NCBI RefSeq assembly: GCF_031085295.1
Contig: NZ_JAVFWO010000002.1
Coordinates: 868,001-932,000, forward strand
DNA: 64,000 bases
Reading direction: 5' to 3'
Source of the DNA: Microbacterium psychrotolerans
Lineage (GTDB): Bacteria; Actinomycetota; Actinomycetes; Actinomycetales; Microbacteriaceae
The translations under genes and the position numbers were made by a program. Below, piece after piece: positions 33,504 to 43,000 of this stretch (positions are counted from its first letter, which is position 1; each line of letters begins with the position of its first letter). The notes under the pieces are model-generated. The model did not search any database. It was not told the origin of the DNA and saw nothing but the letters and a program-made list of their open reading frames with translations.

Positions 33504-34069
33504 GCGATCACCCCGGCCGCGCGCGCCGGTTCCGCGTAGGCCTGCGCCAAGGTGGCCACCGTGGCGTGCGCATTCAGGCCGCTCGGGTTCGGCACCACCC
33601 AGAGCTCAGCGCCTCCGAGGCTCTCCGTCTGGCGGCCGGCCACCGCCCGCGGCTTGCCGAATCCCTGCCGGTAGGCGGTGAGGCCGGCGACCGCGACGAC
33701 GCGCGCGTTCCAGCCGGCGACGTCGCGCGCGAGCCGCTGCGCACCGTCGCGTAGTTCGGCGGGGGTGAGTTCATCCGCCCGCGCGGTCGCGCGGCGCACG
33801 ACGCTCGAGATCCCGATGCCGGCGTCGAGGATCATGCGGCGGTCGGCCTCGGCCATGCCGTCGACGTCGATGTGCGGCATCCGCGGGATGATCCCGGCCT
33901 CGACGAGGGCCGGATAGAAGCGGTTGCCGGGGTGTGCGAAGGGCACCCCCGTCGCGGCGGTCCACAGACCGGGGTTGATCCCGACGAACACGAGCCGCGG
34001 ATGCGGGGGCATCAGGTCGGGGATGCTGCGCCCGCGATACGTCTGCAGCTCTGCGCGCGTGAAACCCAT
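33500..34069 (-). CDS. mug: Mismatch-specific uracil/thymine-DNA glycosylase
   Basis: 189 residues of the UDG superfamily family 2. Active-site motif I GINPGLWTAATGVPFAHPGNRFYPAL (N of GINPG activates water) and motif II NPSGLNAH are both intact. Removes U or T from G mismatches and alkylated bases. Start ATG 34069; a weak GAGACT box lies six bases upstream. Followed by the DUF2809 gene. Confidence 0.9.
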   Translation of the reverse strand: MGFTRAELQTYRGRSIPDLMPPHPRLVFVGINPGLWTAATGVPFAHPGNRFYPALVEAGIIPRMPHIDVDGMAEADRRMILDAGIGISSVVRRATARADELTPAELRDGAQRLARDVAGWNARVVAVAGLTAYRQGFGKPRAVAGRQTESLGGAELWVVPNPSGLNAHATVATLAQAYAEPARAAGVIA

Positions 34070-34123
34070 GCGCCCAGTCTCGCGTACCGGGGCCGGCGTC
34101 TTCCCGCGCGGCCCCGGTCCGGC

Positions 34124-34624
34124 TCAGCGCGCTCGCCGCTCCTCGAGGTGGAAGTCGTTCGAGCGCGACCCGTCGGCGCGCGTGGTGTCCTGGTAGACGA
34201 ACTGGTCGCCGCGTTCGTCGAAGGCGGCGAACCACTCGTCCCAGGTGACCGCCCGCAGGTCTTCGAGGTCGTTGCCGAAGTCGAAGTCCAGACGGAGCTC
34301 TCCGACGATGCCGTCGCCTTCGGCGCCGCCCACCGTGGCCGGCGTGGCGTGGCGGTCGTCGGCCCACCTGCGGATCACTTCGTGATCCGTCGTGGCGTTG
34401 TACTCGTGGGCTTCGGTCGTGGCGCCCGACATCGCGCTCGGCGTCTCGCCGGGCGTCACACCGCTCGTCACGTCTCGCGTCACACCCGTGGTCGCATCCG
34501 TCGTCGCTCCCGTCGTCGCGTCGCGCGTCACGCCCGTGGCCGCGTCCGTCGTCGCGCCGGTCATCGCGTCGCCGGCGCCGATGTTCTGCTCCGGGTTCCG
34601 CCCATCATCTGCATAGCCGCTCAT
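34124..34624 (-). CDS. Hypothetical protein with Thr-rich TTGATTDATTGVTRD repeats
   Basis: 166 residues. Residues ~20-65 are low complexity: repeated ATTGATTDA and TGVTRD units with alternating Thr, Ala, Gly and Asp. The C-terminal ~95 residues (EVIRRWADDRHATPATVGG, LRLDFDFGNDLEDLRAVTWDEWFAAFDERGDQFVYQD) form an acidic folded domain of the kind described as stress-associated small proteins in actinobacteria; I do not know its name. ATG 34624 has GAGGACGCC upstream, so it is preferred to the ATG at 34663. Intracellular; no signal peptide. Confidence 0.7.
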   Translation of the reverse strand: MSGYADDGRNPEQNIGAGDAMTGATTDAATGVTRDATTGATTDATTGVTRDVTSGVTPGETPSAMSGATTEAHEYNATTDHEVIRRWADDRHATPATVGGAEGDGIVGELRLDFDFGNDLEDLRAVTWDEWFAAFDERGDQFVYQDTTRADGSRSNDFHLEERRAR

Positions 34625-34705
34625 GGCGTCCTCCTCTGCATGTGCTTCCACCCTGGAACGCACGCGGCGCCCCGGGCAGGGGGTTGCAGACGGGGTGCGA
34701 CCGCG

Positions 34706-35683
34706 CTAGCCCTGCTCTCCGCCGTTCCGCTCGGCGCCGATCCGGGCGGCCATCAGCGTCACGAACTCATAGACGACATGACTCGCGGCGATGCCCGTCA
34801 GCTGCGCGTGGTCGTACGCCGGCGACACCTCGACCACGTCGGCCCCCACGATGTCGAGGTCGCTCAGGGCACGCAGCATCCGGAGCAGTTCCCGGCTCGT
34901 CATGCCGCCGGCCTCAGGCGTTCCGGTGCCGGGAGCATGCGCAGGGTCGAGCACGTCGATGTCGATCGAGATGTACAGCGGCCGGTCGCCGATGCGACGC
35001 CGCACGCGCTCGACCGCCGCCTCGATGCCGCGCTCCTCGATGTCGACGCTCGAGACGATCGAGAACCCGAGCCGTTCGTCGTCGTCGAGGTCCCGCTTCG
35101 AGTACAGCGGTCCGCGCGTGCCGACGTGGCAGCTGGCCGTGAGGTCGATCAGTCCCTCCTCGCTCGCGCGCCGGAACGGCGTTCCGTGCGTGATGGGCGC
35201 GCCGAAGTAGGTGTCCCAGGTGTCCAGGTGCGCGTCGAAGTGCAGCACGGCGACCGGGCCGTGCTTCCGGTTGACGGCGCGCAGCAGCGGCAGGGCGATC
35301 GTGTGATCGCCGCCCACCGTGACGATGCGCTCGACCCGGGAGCCCAGGTCGAGGGCGGCCTGCTCGATCTCGGCGACCGCCGCGCCGATGTCGAACGGAT
35401 TCGCGGGGATGTCACCGGCGTCGACGACCTGAGCCTCGGCGAAGGGCGACACGTCCTGCGCCGGGTTATAGGGACGCAGCAGCCGCGACGAGTCGCGCAC
35501 GTGCGAAGGGCCGAAGCGAGCGCCGGGGCGGTAGCTGACGCCGGTGTCGAACGGGATGCCGACGATCGCGATGTCGGCGCGCGGCACGTCTTCGATGCGC
35601 GGCAACCGCGCGAACGTCGCGATGCCGGCGTAGCGGGGATGGACGGACGCGTCGACGGGGCCGACGGGCCGGTGTTCGGTCAT
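34706..35683 (-). CDS. Ureohydrolase: agmatinase or guanidinobutyrase
   Basis: 325 residues, arginase fold with all Mn2+ ligands: [15 protein letters not shown] and [12 protein letters not shown], and the signature [19 protein letters not shown] region. It hydrolyses a guanidino group to urea. Members are commonly called agmatinase (SpeB), but here the next gene is an AruI-like decarboxylase of the arginine transaminase pathway, so guanidinobutyrase (GbuA-like, 4-guanidinobutanoate to GABA + urea) is at least as likely. Its ATG overlaps the stop of the TPP gene by four bases. Confidence 0.85.
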   Translation of the reverse strand: MTEHRPVGPVDASVHPRYAGIATFARLPRIEDVPRADIAIVGIPFDTGVSYRPGARFGPSHVRDSSRLLRPYNPAQDVSPFAEAQVVDAGDIPANPFDIGAAVAEIEQAALDLGSRVERIVTVGGDHTIALPLLRAVNRKHGPVAVLHFDAHLDTWDTYFGAPITHGTPFRRASEEGLIDLTASCHVGTRGPLYSKRDLDDDERLGFSIVSSVDIEERGIEAAVERVRRRIGDRPLYISIDIDVLDPAHAPGTGTPEAGGMTSRELLRMLRALSDLDIVGADVVEVSPAYDHAQLTGIAASHVVYEFVTLMAARIGAERNGGEQG

Positions 35684-37344
35684 GACTCATCCTTCGAAGT
35701 GGACGACGCGGCGCTCGGGACGCTGCTCGTCTGCGGAATGTGGACCAGCTGCACGCCGCCTGCGGCGAGCGCTGCGGCGAGCGCCGACGTGATCTCATCG
35801 TGGGTTTCGGCGCGTCGCCCGGTGGCACCGAACGCCTGGGCGAGCGCCACCCAGTCGGGCTGAACGAGATCGACGCCGACCGGACGGATGCCGCGGTCCA
35901 CCTCGTTCTGCTTGATCTCGGCGTACCCGCCGTTGTCGACGCACACCACGGTCAGGTCGAGCCGCTGCTCGACCGCGGTGGCGAGCTCATTGACGCTGAA
36001 CATGAGCGCCCCATCGCCGACCACCGCGACGACGGGTCGTGCGCCCTCGGCCGGCTGCGCCACGCGTGCGCCGATCGCCGCAGGCAGGCCGTAGCCCAGC
36101 GTCGCGTAGGTCGGCGTGTACAGCAGCGAGTGCGGCGCAGACTGCCTCAGCACGTTGGCGAGCGCCATGTAGACGATCTGCGAGGAGTCCCCCGCCACGA
36201 TGGCGTCATGCGGCAGCGCGGCGGCGATCACCTTCGCCAGCTCGACTGTGTCGGGCAGCGCGGCACGGGTCTCGTCGGCTATCGCGGCGCGTTCATCCGC
36301 GAGGTGTCGAGGCGGGCGCGGTGCTGCGGGAATACCCGACAGCAGCTCCTCGACGACCGCGGCGCACTCCCCGACGATGCCGACCGTGGCATCGAGGTTC
36401 TTGTGCAGCTGCTCGGCCGAGATGTCGACGCGCACGACCGCACCGCGAGCCTCGAGCCGGGGCGCCCACAGCTCGGCCTCGCCGAGCTTCGACCCCAGCA
36501 CCACGAGCACGTCGGCGTCTTCGGCGACGCGGCGGGCGGACTCCAGCCGCAGATTCGATCCGAGCGAGAGGGGGTGGTGCTCGTCCACGGTCGCCTTGCC
36601 GTTGAGGGTCGTGACGACCGGCGCTCCGAGCCGCTCCGCGAGCGCGGTCACCTGCCGGCCGGCGCGGGTCGAGCCGCCGCCCGCCACGATCACCGGCCGC
36701 TGGGCCGAAGTCAGGAGCGCGACCGCCTCGCGCACGGCGTCGGCGTTGCCGCGGACGGCTACCGGCAACGGACGCGCCGCCCGTGCCGCCGCGGGAACGT
36801 CGGCGGCCGCCTCCAGCACGTCGAGCGGGATCTCGATGTGCACGGGGCGGGGGCGCCCGGTGCGGAACAGCGCGAAGGCGTCGTGCACGGCGTCGACGGC
36901 ATCCGTTCCGCTCGTCACGCGCCGCGACCACTCGGCGATCGCGCCGACCATGGCTGTCGCGTCCTTCGTCTCGTGCAGCGTGCCGACGTCCTGGAACTCG
37001 GCGCCGAGCGGCACGCCCGGCGAGATCACCAGCAGCGGCCGGGATTCGCAGAACGCCGTGCCGATGGCGCTCATGGCGTTCTGCAGCCCCGGACCTGACG
37101 TCGTGATCACCACACCCGGCAGCCCGGTCTGCTGCGCCCAGCCGTCGGCACCGTACCCCGAGCCCTGCTCGTGGCGATTGGTGACCGCGCGCAGGCCCAG
37201 GTCTGCGAGCGGCCGGTAGAGCTCGAGATTGTGCGTGCCGGGGATGCCGAAGACCGCTGTCACGCCGTAGGCGCGCACGGTCTCGAGCACGGCCCGACCG
37301 GTGGTGTCGGCGTACGCCGCCGCGATCTCGTCGTATGCGTCCAT
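35680..37344 (-). CDS. ThDP-dependent decarboxylase, AruI-like (5-guanidino-2-oxopentanoate decarboxylase?)
   Basis: 554 residues in the acetolactate synthase/pyruvate decarboxylase fold. N-terminal PYR domain: [32 protein letters not shown] (Glu activating the thiazolium) and [11 protein letters not shown]; middle domain [13 protein letters not shown]-terminal PP domain [20 protein letters not shown] (GDG...N ThDP site). The [12 protein letters not shown] form is what I associate with the AruI family, which decarboxylates 5-guanidino-2-oxopentanoate to 4-guanidinobutanal; acetolactate synthases differ at that point. ATG 37344 is the family start; the longer frame is spurious. It overlaps the ureohydrolase gene, implying one pathway. 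Confidence 0.78.
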   Translation of the reverse strand: MDAYDEIAAAYADTTGRAVLETVRAYGVTAVFGIPGTHNLELYRPLADLGLRAVTNRHEQGSGYGADGWAQQTGLPGVVITTSGPGLQNAMSAIGTAFCESRPLLVISPGVPLGAEFQDVGTLHETKDATAMVGAIAEWSRRVTSGTDAVDAVHDAFALFRTGRPRPVHIEIPLDVLEAAADVPAAARAARPLPVAVRGNADAVREAVALLTSAQRPVIVAGGGSTRAGRQVTALAERLGAPVVTTLNGKATVDEHHPLSLGSNLRLESARRVAEDADVLVVLGSKLGEAELWAPRLEARGAVVRVDISAEQLHKNLDATVGIVGECAAVVEELLSGIPAAPRPPRHLADERAAIADETRAALPDTVELAKVIAAALPHDAIVAGDSSQIVYMALANVLRQSAPHSLLYTPTYATLGYGLPAAIGARVAQPAEGARPVVAVVGDGALMFSVNELATAVEQRLDLTVVCVDNGGYAEIKQNEVDRGIRPVGVDLVQPDWVALAQAFGATGRRAETHDEITSALAAALAAGGVQLVHIPQTSSVPSAASSTSKDES

Positions 37345-37357
37345 GCCAGCCCCCGCC

Positions 37358-39028
37358 TCAGGATGCCGCGAATCGGCGCACGCCGCCGACCCATGTCTCG
37401 AGCACCGGGATCCGCGAGATCTCCGACGCATCCACGGCCAGCGGATCGCCGCCGAGCACAGCGAAGTCCGCGTGCTTGCCGACCTCGAGCGAGCCGAGGT
37501 CGTCCTCACGGCCGAGCGACACTGCCCCCTCGATCGTGTGCCCGCGCAGTGCGGCGCGCGCCGACACGCGCAGGCCGTCGGGCCCCAGCTTGTGCCCACG
37601 GCGAGTGACCCGCGTCACGGCCGTCTGGATCGCCTCGAGCGGGATGGGCTCGGCGACCGGCGCGTCCGACGAGATCGTGAACGGCACCCCCGCCGCCTCG
37701 AACTCACCCATGGGGTTGAACCGCTCCCCCGGCGTGCCGATCGCCTGCTCGACCCCCTCGCCCCAGTTGAAGTAGTGCTGGGTCTGGTTCACCGGACGGA
37801 TGCCGGCCGCAGCCATCCGCTGGATCTGCTCCGGTGTCGGCAGCCCGCAGTGCTCGATGCGGTGGCGCGCATCGTCGTCGGGGCGCTCGGCGAGCGCCGC
37901 CTCGATCGCCGACACGACCATCTCGATCGCGGTCGGGGACTGCGCGTGCGTCGCCGTCTGCAGCCCCGCGGCGTGCGCCTTGCGGATGAGCTCGGTGTAC
38001 TCGGCGGGCTCGTGGTACAGCTGGCCGGTGCGGCACGGGTCGCCGACGTAGCCGTCGGGGAAGTACGCCGTCCACCCGCCGAGCGTGCCGTCGGCGTACA
38101 GCTTGATGCCGGCGAAGCTCAGGTGCGCGTTGCCGAACTGGCCGACCAGCCCCATCTCGAGCGCCTCGTCGAGCAGATGCGAGAGCAGGTACATCGACAC
38201 CCGCAGCTCCAGCCGCCCGGCCTCGGCGAGCCGCAGGTACATGTCGAACTCGCGGCGCGACACCTGCGCGTCGCCGAGCGTCGTCACTCCCCCGGCGAGG
38301 AAGCGCTGCGTCGCGGCATCCAGCTGACGCAGATGCTCTTCCGGCTCGTCGGCGAGGTGGAAGTTCGGGCCGTGGTGGCCGATCTTCACGCCGTGCACGC
38401 CCGTGAGCATGTTGCACGCGGCATCCGAGATCTCCCCGGTCAGCTCCCCGTCGGCGTCGCGGAAGATCTCGCCGCCGTCGGGGTTCGGGGTGTCGCGATC
38501 GATGCCGTTCTGCGCGAACGTGTACGAGTTCACGACCCCGCCGTGCCCCGACGCGTTCATGAGGTAGACCTCGCGATCGCTCGCGACCGCGTCGAGCTCG
38601 AACCGCGTCGGATGCCGCTGCTCCGCCAGGTTCCGGTGCTCGTAGCCGTACCCGCGCACCGGCCGTCCCGCGGGCTGCTCGGCCGCGGCGGCCTGCAGCA
38701 GCGCCACGATCTCGGGGATGCTGCCCGCCTTCTCGGGTCCGCAGTCCACCCACGTCATGAGCTGCCCGTACATGAGCGGGTGGGCGTGCGCGTCGACGAA
38801 CCCCGGCACGACCACCGCGTCGCCGAGATCGACGACCTCGGGGTCGAGGCCGGCGGCGGCTGCGGCATCCCGGCACTCCGCCGCCGTGCCGATCGCGACG
38901 ATCCGCCCGCGGTCGGTGAGCATCGCCGTGGCGGTGCGGTCGAGCTCATCGACGGTGTGGATCGCGGCGGCCGTCAGCAGACGCGGGGTCTGCTGCGCGG
39001 GGCGGTCGAACGGGGCGAGCTTGCGCAT
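37358..39028 (-). CDS. YtcJ-type amidohydrolase
   Basis: 556 residues, Amidohydrolase_3 fold. Metal ligands HxH in FVDAHAHPLMYG, later HIEHCGLPTP (His) and the DAPVAEPIP region (Asp). Hydrolyses an amide or formamide of unknown structure; relatives range from formamidases to dipeptidases. ATG 39028 has GAGGAAGAC just before it. The same strand and 43-bp distance to the MHS gene put it in the catabolic unit, where it might release the guanidino substrate from a precursor (inference). Confidence 0.8.
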   Translation of the reverse strand: MRKLAPFDRPAQQTPRLLTAAAIHTVDELDRTATAMLTDRGRIVAIGTAAECRDAAAAAGLDPEVVDLGDAVVVPGFVDAHAHPLMYGQLMTWVDCGPEKAGSIPEIVALLQAAAAEQPAGRPVRGYGYEHRNLAEQRHPTRFELDAVASDREVYLMNASGHGGVVNSYTFAQNGIDRDTPNPDGGEIFRDADGELTGEISDAACNMLTGVHGVKIGHHGPNFHLADEPEEHLRQLDAATQRFLAGGVTTLGDAQVSRREFDMYLRLAEAGRLELRVSMYLLSHLLDEALEMGLVGQFGNAHLSFAGIKLYADGTLGGWTAYFPDGYVGDPCRTGQLYHEPAEYTELIRKAHAAGLQTATHAQSPTAIEMVVSAIEAALAERPDDDARHRIEHCGLPTPEQIQRMAAAGIRPVNQTQHYFNWGEGVEQAIGTPGERFNPMGEFEAAGVPFTISSDAPVAEPIPLEAIQTAVTRVTRRGHKLGPDGLRVSARAALRGHTIEGAVSLGREDDLGSLEVGKHADFAVLGGDPLAVDASEISRIPVLETWVGGVRRFAAS

Positions 39029-39071
39029 GTCTTCCTCAGGGTCGGTCGTGCCGGGCGGTGCCGAGCCGGGC

Positions 39072-40394
39072 TCAGGCGGTCCGCGCCGTCGTGGTGTCGG
39101 TGCGCGGCGTGAACGAGTCCGTCACGGGCGCCTCGTCCGAGTGCTGCGGTGCGAGCCACGTGCAGATGCCGGCGAGGATCGCCATGCCGGTGAACATCGC
39201 GATGACCGACCAGATGCTGCCCGTCCACGCGATGAGCTGCGTGGCGAACCACGGCGAGAATCCGGCCCAGATCGCGGCGCCGACGCCGTACGACAGCGCG
39301 ATCGACGTGTAGCGCGCCTGCGGCCGGAACATCTGCGCGAGTATCGCGGCGATCGGCGCGTAGGTGGCGCTCATGGCGATGCGCACGAGCGACGCCAGCA
39401 GGAAGATCACCGGCTCGACCTTGCCGGGCAGCACGAGCATGAAGGGCACGAAGGTGAGCACAGATGTCACCAGGCCGATGTACATGACGTTCTTGCGGCC
39501 CCACTTGTCGCCGAGCCATGCGACCGGCAGGGTCACCACGAACTCGATGAACGACGCGATGGTCATGGCGTCGAGAATCAGCTGCGGGCTCATGCTGATC
39601 GGCTCACTCGTGGCGTAGGCGGTCGCGAAGGTCGTCGCGAGGTAGTACCCGCCGGTCGAGATCGGCAGCACGCCGATGCCGAGGAGGATCGGCTTCCAGT
39701 TGACGCGCAGGGCGTAGGCGAGCGGCATGCTCTGCTTGCGCCCCTCCACCTTCTGCTCGAACACCGGCGACTCCTCGACGCGGTAGCGCACCCAGAAGCC
39801 CACGGCGATGAGCACGATCGACAGGAGGAACGGGATGCGCCATCCGCCGTTCATGATGAAGTCGTCACCGAAGCGCGACATGATCGCGAAGATGCCCGAG
39901 GCGAGCAGCGCGCCGGCGGGGTTGCCCAGCTGCGTGAAGCCGCCGTAGAAGGTCTTCTTGCCGGCCGGTGCGTGCTCGACGCTCATCAGCACGGCGCCGC
40001 CCCACTCTCCGCCGACGGCGAGGCCCTGCATCGCCCGCAGGAGGATGAGCAGGATCGGCGCGACGATGCCGATCGTCTCGTAAGTCGGCAGGCAGCCCAC
40101 GAGCACGGTGGAGATCCCCATCAGCAGCAGCGTGATGACGAGCGACACGCGCCGCCCGAGCTTGTCGCCGATGTGCCCGAAGATGATGCCGCCGAGCGGG
40201 CGGACGAGGAACGCCACGGCGAACGTCGCGAACGCCGCCGCCGTCTCGGCCAGCGGGTCGCCGCTGGGGAAGAACAGCGGTCCGAACACGAGCGCCGCGG
40301 CGGTCGCGTAGACGTAGAAGTCGTACCACTCGATGGTGGTCCCCACGAACGCGGCGATTCCTGCGCGCCGCGCCCTGCTGCTGGTCGTGGTCAT
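39072..40394 (-). CDS. MFS transporter, metabolite:H+ symporter (MHS) family
   Basis: 440 residues, 12 helices. MHS marks: FVGTTIEWYDFYVYATAAAL at the N-terminus, RPLGGIIFGHIGDKLGRR (loop 2-3), WGGAVLMSVEHAP in helix 5 and WLGDKWGRKNV in loop 8-9. The family imports shikimate, citrate, proline/betaine and related organic acids with protons. Here the cargo is likely the substrate of the downstream ureohydrolase/decarboxylase genes. ATG 40394 has AAGGAGCGG. Divergent from the Lrp regulator. Confidence 0.87.
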   Translation of the reverse strand: MTTTSSRARRAGIAAFVGTTIEWYDFYVYATAAALVFGPLFFPSGDPLAETAAAFATFAVAFLVRPLGGIIFGHIGDKLGRRVSLVITLLLMGISTVLVGCLPTYETIGIVAPILLILLRAMQGLAVGGEWGGAVLMSVEHAPAGKKTFYGGFTQLGNPAGALLASGIFAIMSRFGDDFIMNGGWRIPFLLSIVLIAVGFWVRYRVEESPVFEQKVEGRKQSMPLAYALRVNWKPILLGIGVLPISTGGYYLATTFATAYATSEPISMSPQLILDAMTIASFIEFVVTLPVAWLGDKWGRKNVMYIGLVTSVLTFVPFMLVLPGKVEPVIFLLASLVRIAMSATYAPIAAILAQMFRPQARYTSIALSYGVGAAIWAGFSPWFATQLIAWTGSIWSVIAMFTGMAILAGICTWLAPQHSDEAPVTDSFTPRTDTTTARTA

Positions 40395-40490
40395 GGCCGC
40401 TCCTTTGCGGATGTGTCGGGATGGATTGGATGCTAGGGACGATCGGATGCGGCAGGCAAGGGCAGAACTCCAGCAGTGAGCGCTTGTGAC

Positions 40491-40524
40491 CGGTGTTCTG
40501 TGCGCTGGTGTGCACAGAACACCG
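40491..40524. promoter_or_regulatory. Lrp-type operator between the MHS gene and the regulator gene
   Basis: Perfect 13-bp inverted repeat CGGTGTTCTGTGC ... GCACAGAACACCG with an 8-nt spacer. It is 97 bp from the MHS ATG and 89 bp from the regulator ATG, ideal for control of both divergent units. Confidence 0.68.
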
Positions 40525-40612
40525 CGTCACGTCCGGCGAAATCCGCCCTAGACTCGATTTCTGCGCACGACAGCGTGCGATCTCGGGAAAATCGACGAAA
40601 TTGAGGATCGGG

Positions 40613-41539
40613 ATGGATTTCGACGCCGAACTCATCCGCGAGCTGCAGATCGACGGCCGCGCCAGCATTCACTCCCTCGCCGGCCGCCTGGGTCAGTCGC
40701 GCGCCGCGGTCTCGTCGCGCCTGAGCGCGATGCTGGCCGACGGCACCGTGCGGGTCGTCGCCGCCGTCGACCCGGTGTTCCTCGGACAGCACGTGCTCGC
40801 GCACGTCTCCATCCGCACCCGCGGCGGCGTCGAGCCCGTCGCGCAGCACCTGCGCGGGCTCAGCGAGACGGTGCTCGTGTCGGCCGTCGGCGGCGCCCAC
40901 GACCTCGTGACCGAGGTGCGACTGGGGTCCATGCCCGCCCTGCACGACCTGCTCGCACAGATCCGTGCGCTCCCGGGTGTGGCCGACATCAACACCCTCA
41001 TCTATACCGACGTGGTCAAGGGGTTCTTCGTCTCGGAATACCACGGCGACGTCACCATCGACGCCATCGACACCGCCCTCATCGAGCAGCTGCAGCGCGA
41101 CGGCCGCAAGAGCTACCGAGCGCTCGGCGAGGCCGTGCGGCTCTCGCCGTCGGCGGTGACAACGCGCGTGCAGCGGCTCGTCGACGGCGGGGTGATCAAG
41201 ATCAGCGCCGTCGAGGCACGCGGGCTCGTGCACCGGCAGCTCTCGATGGGAGTCGGCCTCAACCTCGCCGGGGCGGACGACCGCGTGACCGAGGCCCTGC
41301 GCACCTGGCGCGGCGTGGACTTCGCCGCGCGCACGCTCGGCCGCTTCGACGTCGTCACGACGCTGGTCGAGCCCTCCGCCGGCGCCCTGTACGCGAGCCT
41401 CGAGCGCATCCGGGCGATCCCCGGCGTGGCGAACGTCGAGGCCTGGTTCCACCTCGCGGTGCTCAAGGAGGACTACGCCCGCACACTCCGTCCCGCCGGC
41501 GGCGGCATCCCGCAGCCGCTCGGCTCGACCGGCGGCTGA
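40613..41539 (+). CDS. Lrp/AsnC-family regulator with two Lrp modules
   Basis: 308 residues, twice the usual length. First HTH at residues ~1-60 (IRELQIDGRASIHSLAGRLGQSRAAVSSRL), followed by an AsnC ligand-binding domain; second HTH at ~155-205 (LIEQLQRDGRKSYRALGEAVRLSPSAVTTRVQRL), then a second AsnC domain. Fused tandem Lrp proteins are known in actinobacteria. It probably senses an amino acid or guanidino compound and regulates the divergent catabolic genes through the perfect palindrome. ATG 40613 follows GAGGATC. Confidence 0.88.
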   Translation: MDFDAELIRELQIDGRASIHSLAGRLGQSRAAVSSRLSAMLADGTVRVVAAVDPVFLGQHVLAHVSIRTRGGVEPVAQHLRGLSETVLVSAVGGAHDLVTEVRLGSMPALHDLLAQIRALPGVADINTLIYTDVVKGFFVSEYHGDVTIDAIDTALIEQLQRDGRKSYRALGEAVRLSPSAVTTRVQRLVDGGVIKISAVEARGLVHRQLSMGVGLNLAGADDRVTEALRTWRGVDFAARTLGRFDVVTTLVEPSAGALYASLERIRAIPGVANVEAWFHLAVLKEDYARTLRPAGGGIPQPLGSTGG

Positions 41540-41544
41540 CCCGA

Positions 41545-42258
41545 TCAGCCTCCGGCGAGCGCCGCGATCAGGGCGTCCTCGGCCGTGGTGCGCGGGAGCC
41601 CCGACGTCTCCGCGCCGAGACTCCCGAAGGTCGCCGGGTCCCACTCCAGTCCGAGAGCCGCGTTCACCTCGAGGAGCACATCGGCGAACCGCTCGACCCC
41701 GGCGAGCGGCAGCATCCCGCTGAGCAGCCGGGCGCCGCGCACCGCCCGCTGCGAGGTGCCGACGAGCTTGACCGCACCTCGCGCGTTGATGCTGAACTCG
41801 CCCGGGCAGTACTCCCCCGGCACATCGCCGACCCGCGCGTCGACGCCGAGCCCACGCAGCGCTGCGGCGAGCGCACCGCCGATCTCCCGGAAGAACCGCG
41901 CCTGATCGATCGCGCCGTCCTCCTCGCGCTGGATCACGTCGAACACGATGCACGTCTCGTCGTACGCGACGGCCCGGCCTCCGGTAGGACGGATGACCGG
42001 CGCGAAGCCGTGCGCGATGGACGCCCGGCTCGCGGTAATGAATCCGGGCAGGCGGCTCTCGCGGCGGCTCATCGCGACCGTGGGCGCGGGGGCGTGCACG
42101 CGCACGACGCGATCCTGTGCGATCACGCCGGTGGCGACGTCCCTCAGGAGTTCGACCGAGCGCTCGAGGTCGGCCTCGGCATCCGCTCGCTCTTGCTGGC
42201 GGATGACGAGAGCCGGGCCGTGCGACGGGAGCGGAGCAGACGATGCCACGCGCACCAC
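41545..42258 (-). CDS. Lipoate-protein ligase A-like protein
   Basis: 237 residues of the biotin/lipoate protein ligase fold. Visible: RPTGGRAVAYDETCIVFDVI (RxxGGxAV motif), the lysine segment GAVKLVGTSQR and PGEYCPGEFSINARG. It could attach lipoate or octanoate to E2/H proteins, or be a non-lipoate relative. It has no C-terminal LplB domain. It converges on the regulator gene with only a 5-bp gap. GTG 42258 or GTG 42252 could start it. Confidence 0.78.
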   Translation of the reverse strand: MVRVASSAPLPSHGPALVIRQQERADAEADLERSVELLRDVATGVIAQDRVVRVHAPAPTVAMSRRESRLPGFITASRASIAHGFAPVIRPTGGRAVAYDETCIVFDVIQREEDGAIDQARFFREIGGALAAALRGLGVDARVGDVPGEYCPGEFSINARGAVKLVGTSQRAVRGARLLSGMLPLAGVERFADVLLEVNAALGLEWDPATFGSLGAETSGLPRTTAEDALIAALAGG

Positions 42259-42286
42259 ACTCTCACGGTCTTGCGCGGGGGTGACC

Positions 42287-43000
42287 TCAGCGCGATCCCC
42301 ACTGCGCCGGCGGCCCCGAGCTCGGTCGCCTGGGGGTGTAGGTCTGCCACGCGCCCCTGAAGCGGTAGCCCCCGTACCAGGCGGTGGTGGCGACGATCGC
42401 CAGCCCCACGACGACGCCGATGGTCACCGCCCCGCCGGTCGGCATGCCCAGCGCCGCGCACAGGCCGCCGGCGAACATCCCGCCCACCGACCCCGTGACG
42501 AGGGCGCTCATGATCAGGGACGAGCCCAGCACCTGCTCGAACCCGCCGCGATGCCGGAGGAACGAATACGTGACGGCCATTCCCACGAAATCGTCGTGGG
42601 TCGAGGCGAGGAAGTACTCGGCCGCCGTCGGGTCGACGTCTGCGTAGCCGCCCCGGATGCGGTTCATCGCGACGACGAACATCATGTCCTCTTCCGAGAC
42701 CGTGAGCATGCGGATCAGTGTCAGCAGGCCGACGACGGTCAGGAAGCCGAGGATCGCGAGCGCGGCGACCGGGAACCACGATCGGAACTGGGTGGCCTGG
42801 CCGAGCAGGCCGATGGTGACGAGCCCCGCCGACACCAACGTGAGGTAGATGCTGATACGGGTGAGCACCTCGTTCTGCGCGGTGCTGCGCGCCGCGAGCA
42901 ATCCCCAATGCTCGGTCGCAAGGATCTGCAGTCTGCGGGCGAGGGCCGCGTCAGTGCGGGCGTCGCCGGTGTCGTCGCGGTGCTCGGCCCCAGTCGCCAT
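42287..43000 (-). CDS. Membrane protein of unknown function
   Basis: 237 residues. Soluble N-terminal stretch (LARRLQILATEHWGLLAARSTAQNE), then helices at ~50-70 and ~76-97, a loop of ~40 residues, and two helices at ~140-160 and ~166-186, with a basic tail. This four-helix layout with the EHWGLLAARSTAQNE block is one I have seen as an unnamed family in actinobacteria; no function known. It lies between the lipoate ligase and the amine oxidase genes. Confidence 0.65.
   Translation of the reverse strand: MATGAEHRDDTGDARTDAALARRLQILATEHWGLLAARSTAQNEVLTRISIYLTLVSAGLVTIGLLGQATQFRSWFPVAALAILGFLTVVGLLTLIRMLTVSEEDMMFVVAMNRIRGGYADVDPTAAEYFLASTHDDFVGMAVTYSFLRHRGGFEQVLGSSLIMSALVTGSVGGMFAGGLCAALGMPTGGAVTIGVVVGLAIVATTAWYGGYRFRGAWQTYTPRRPSSGPPAQWGSR

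Noticed and set aside
38718-40436. A 572-residue plus-strand open frame opposite the amidohydrolase and MHS genes
   Set aside because: Composition is Arg/His/Glu/Asp-rich and no domain is visible; shadow of the minus-strand genes.
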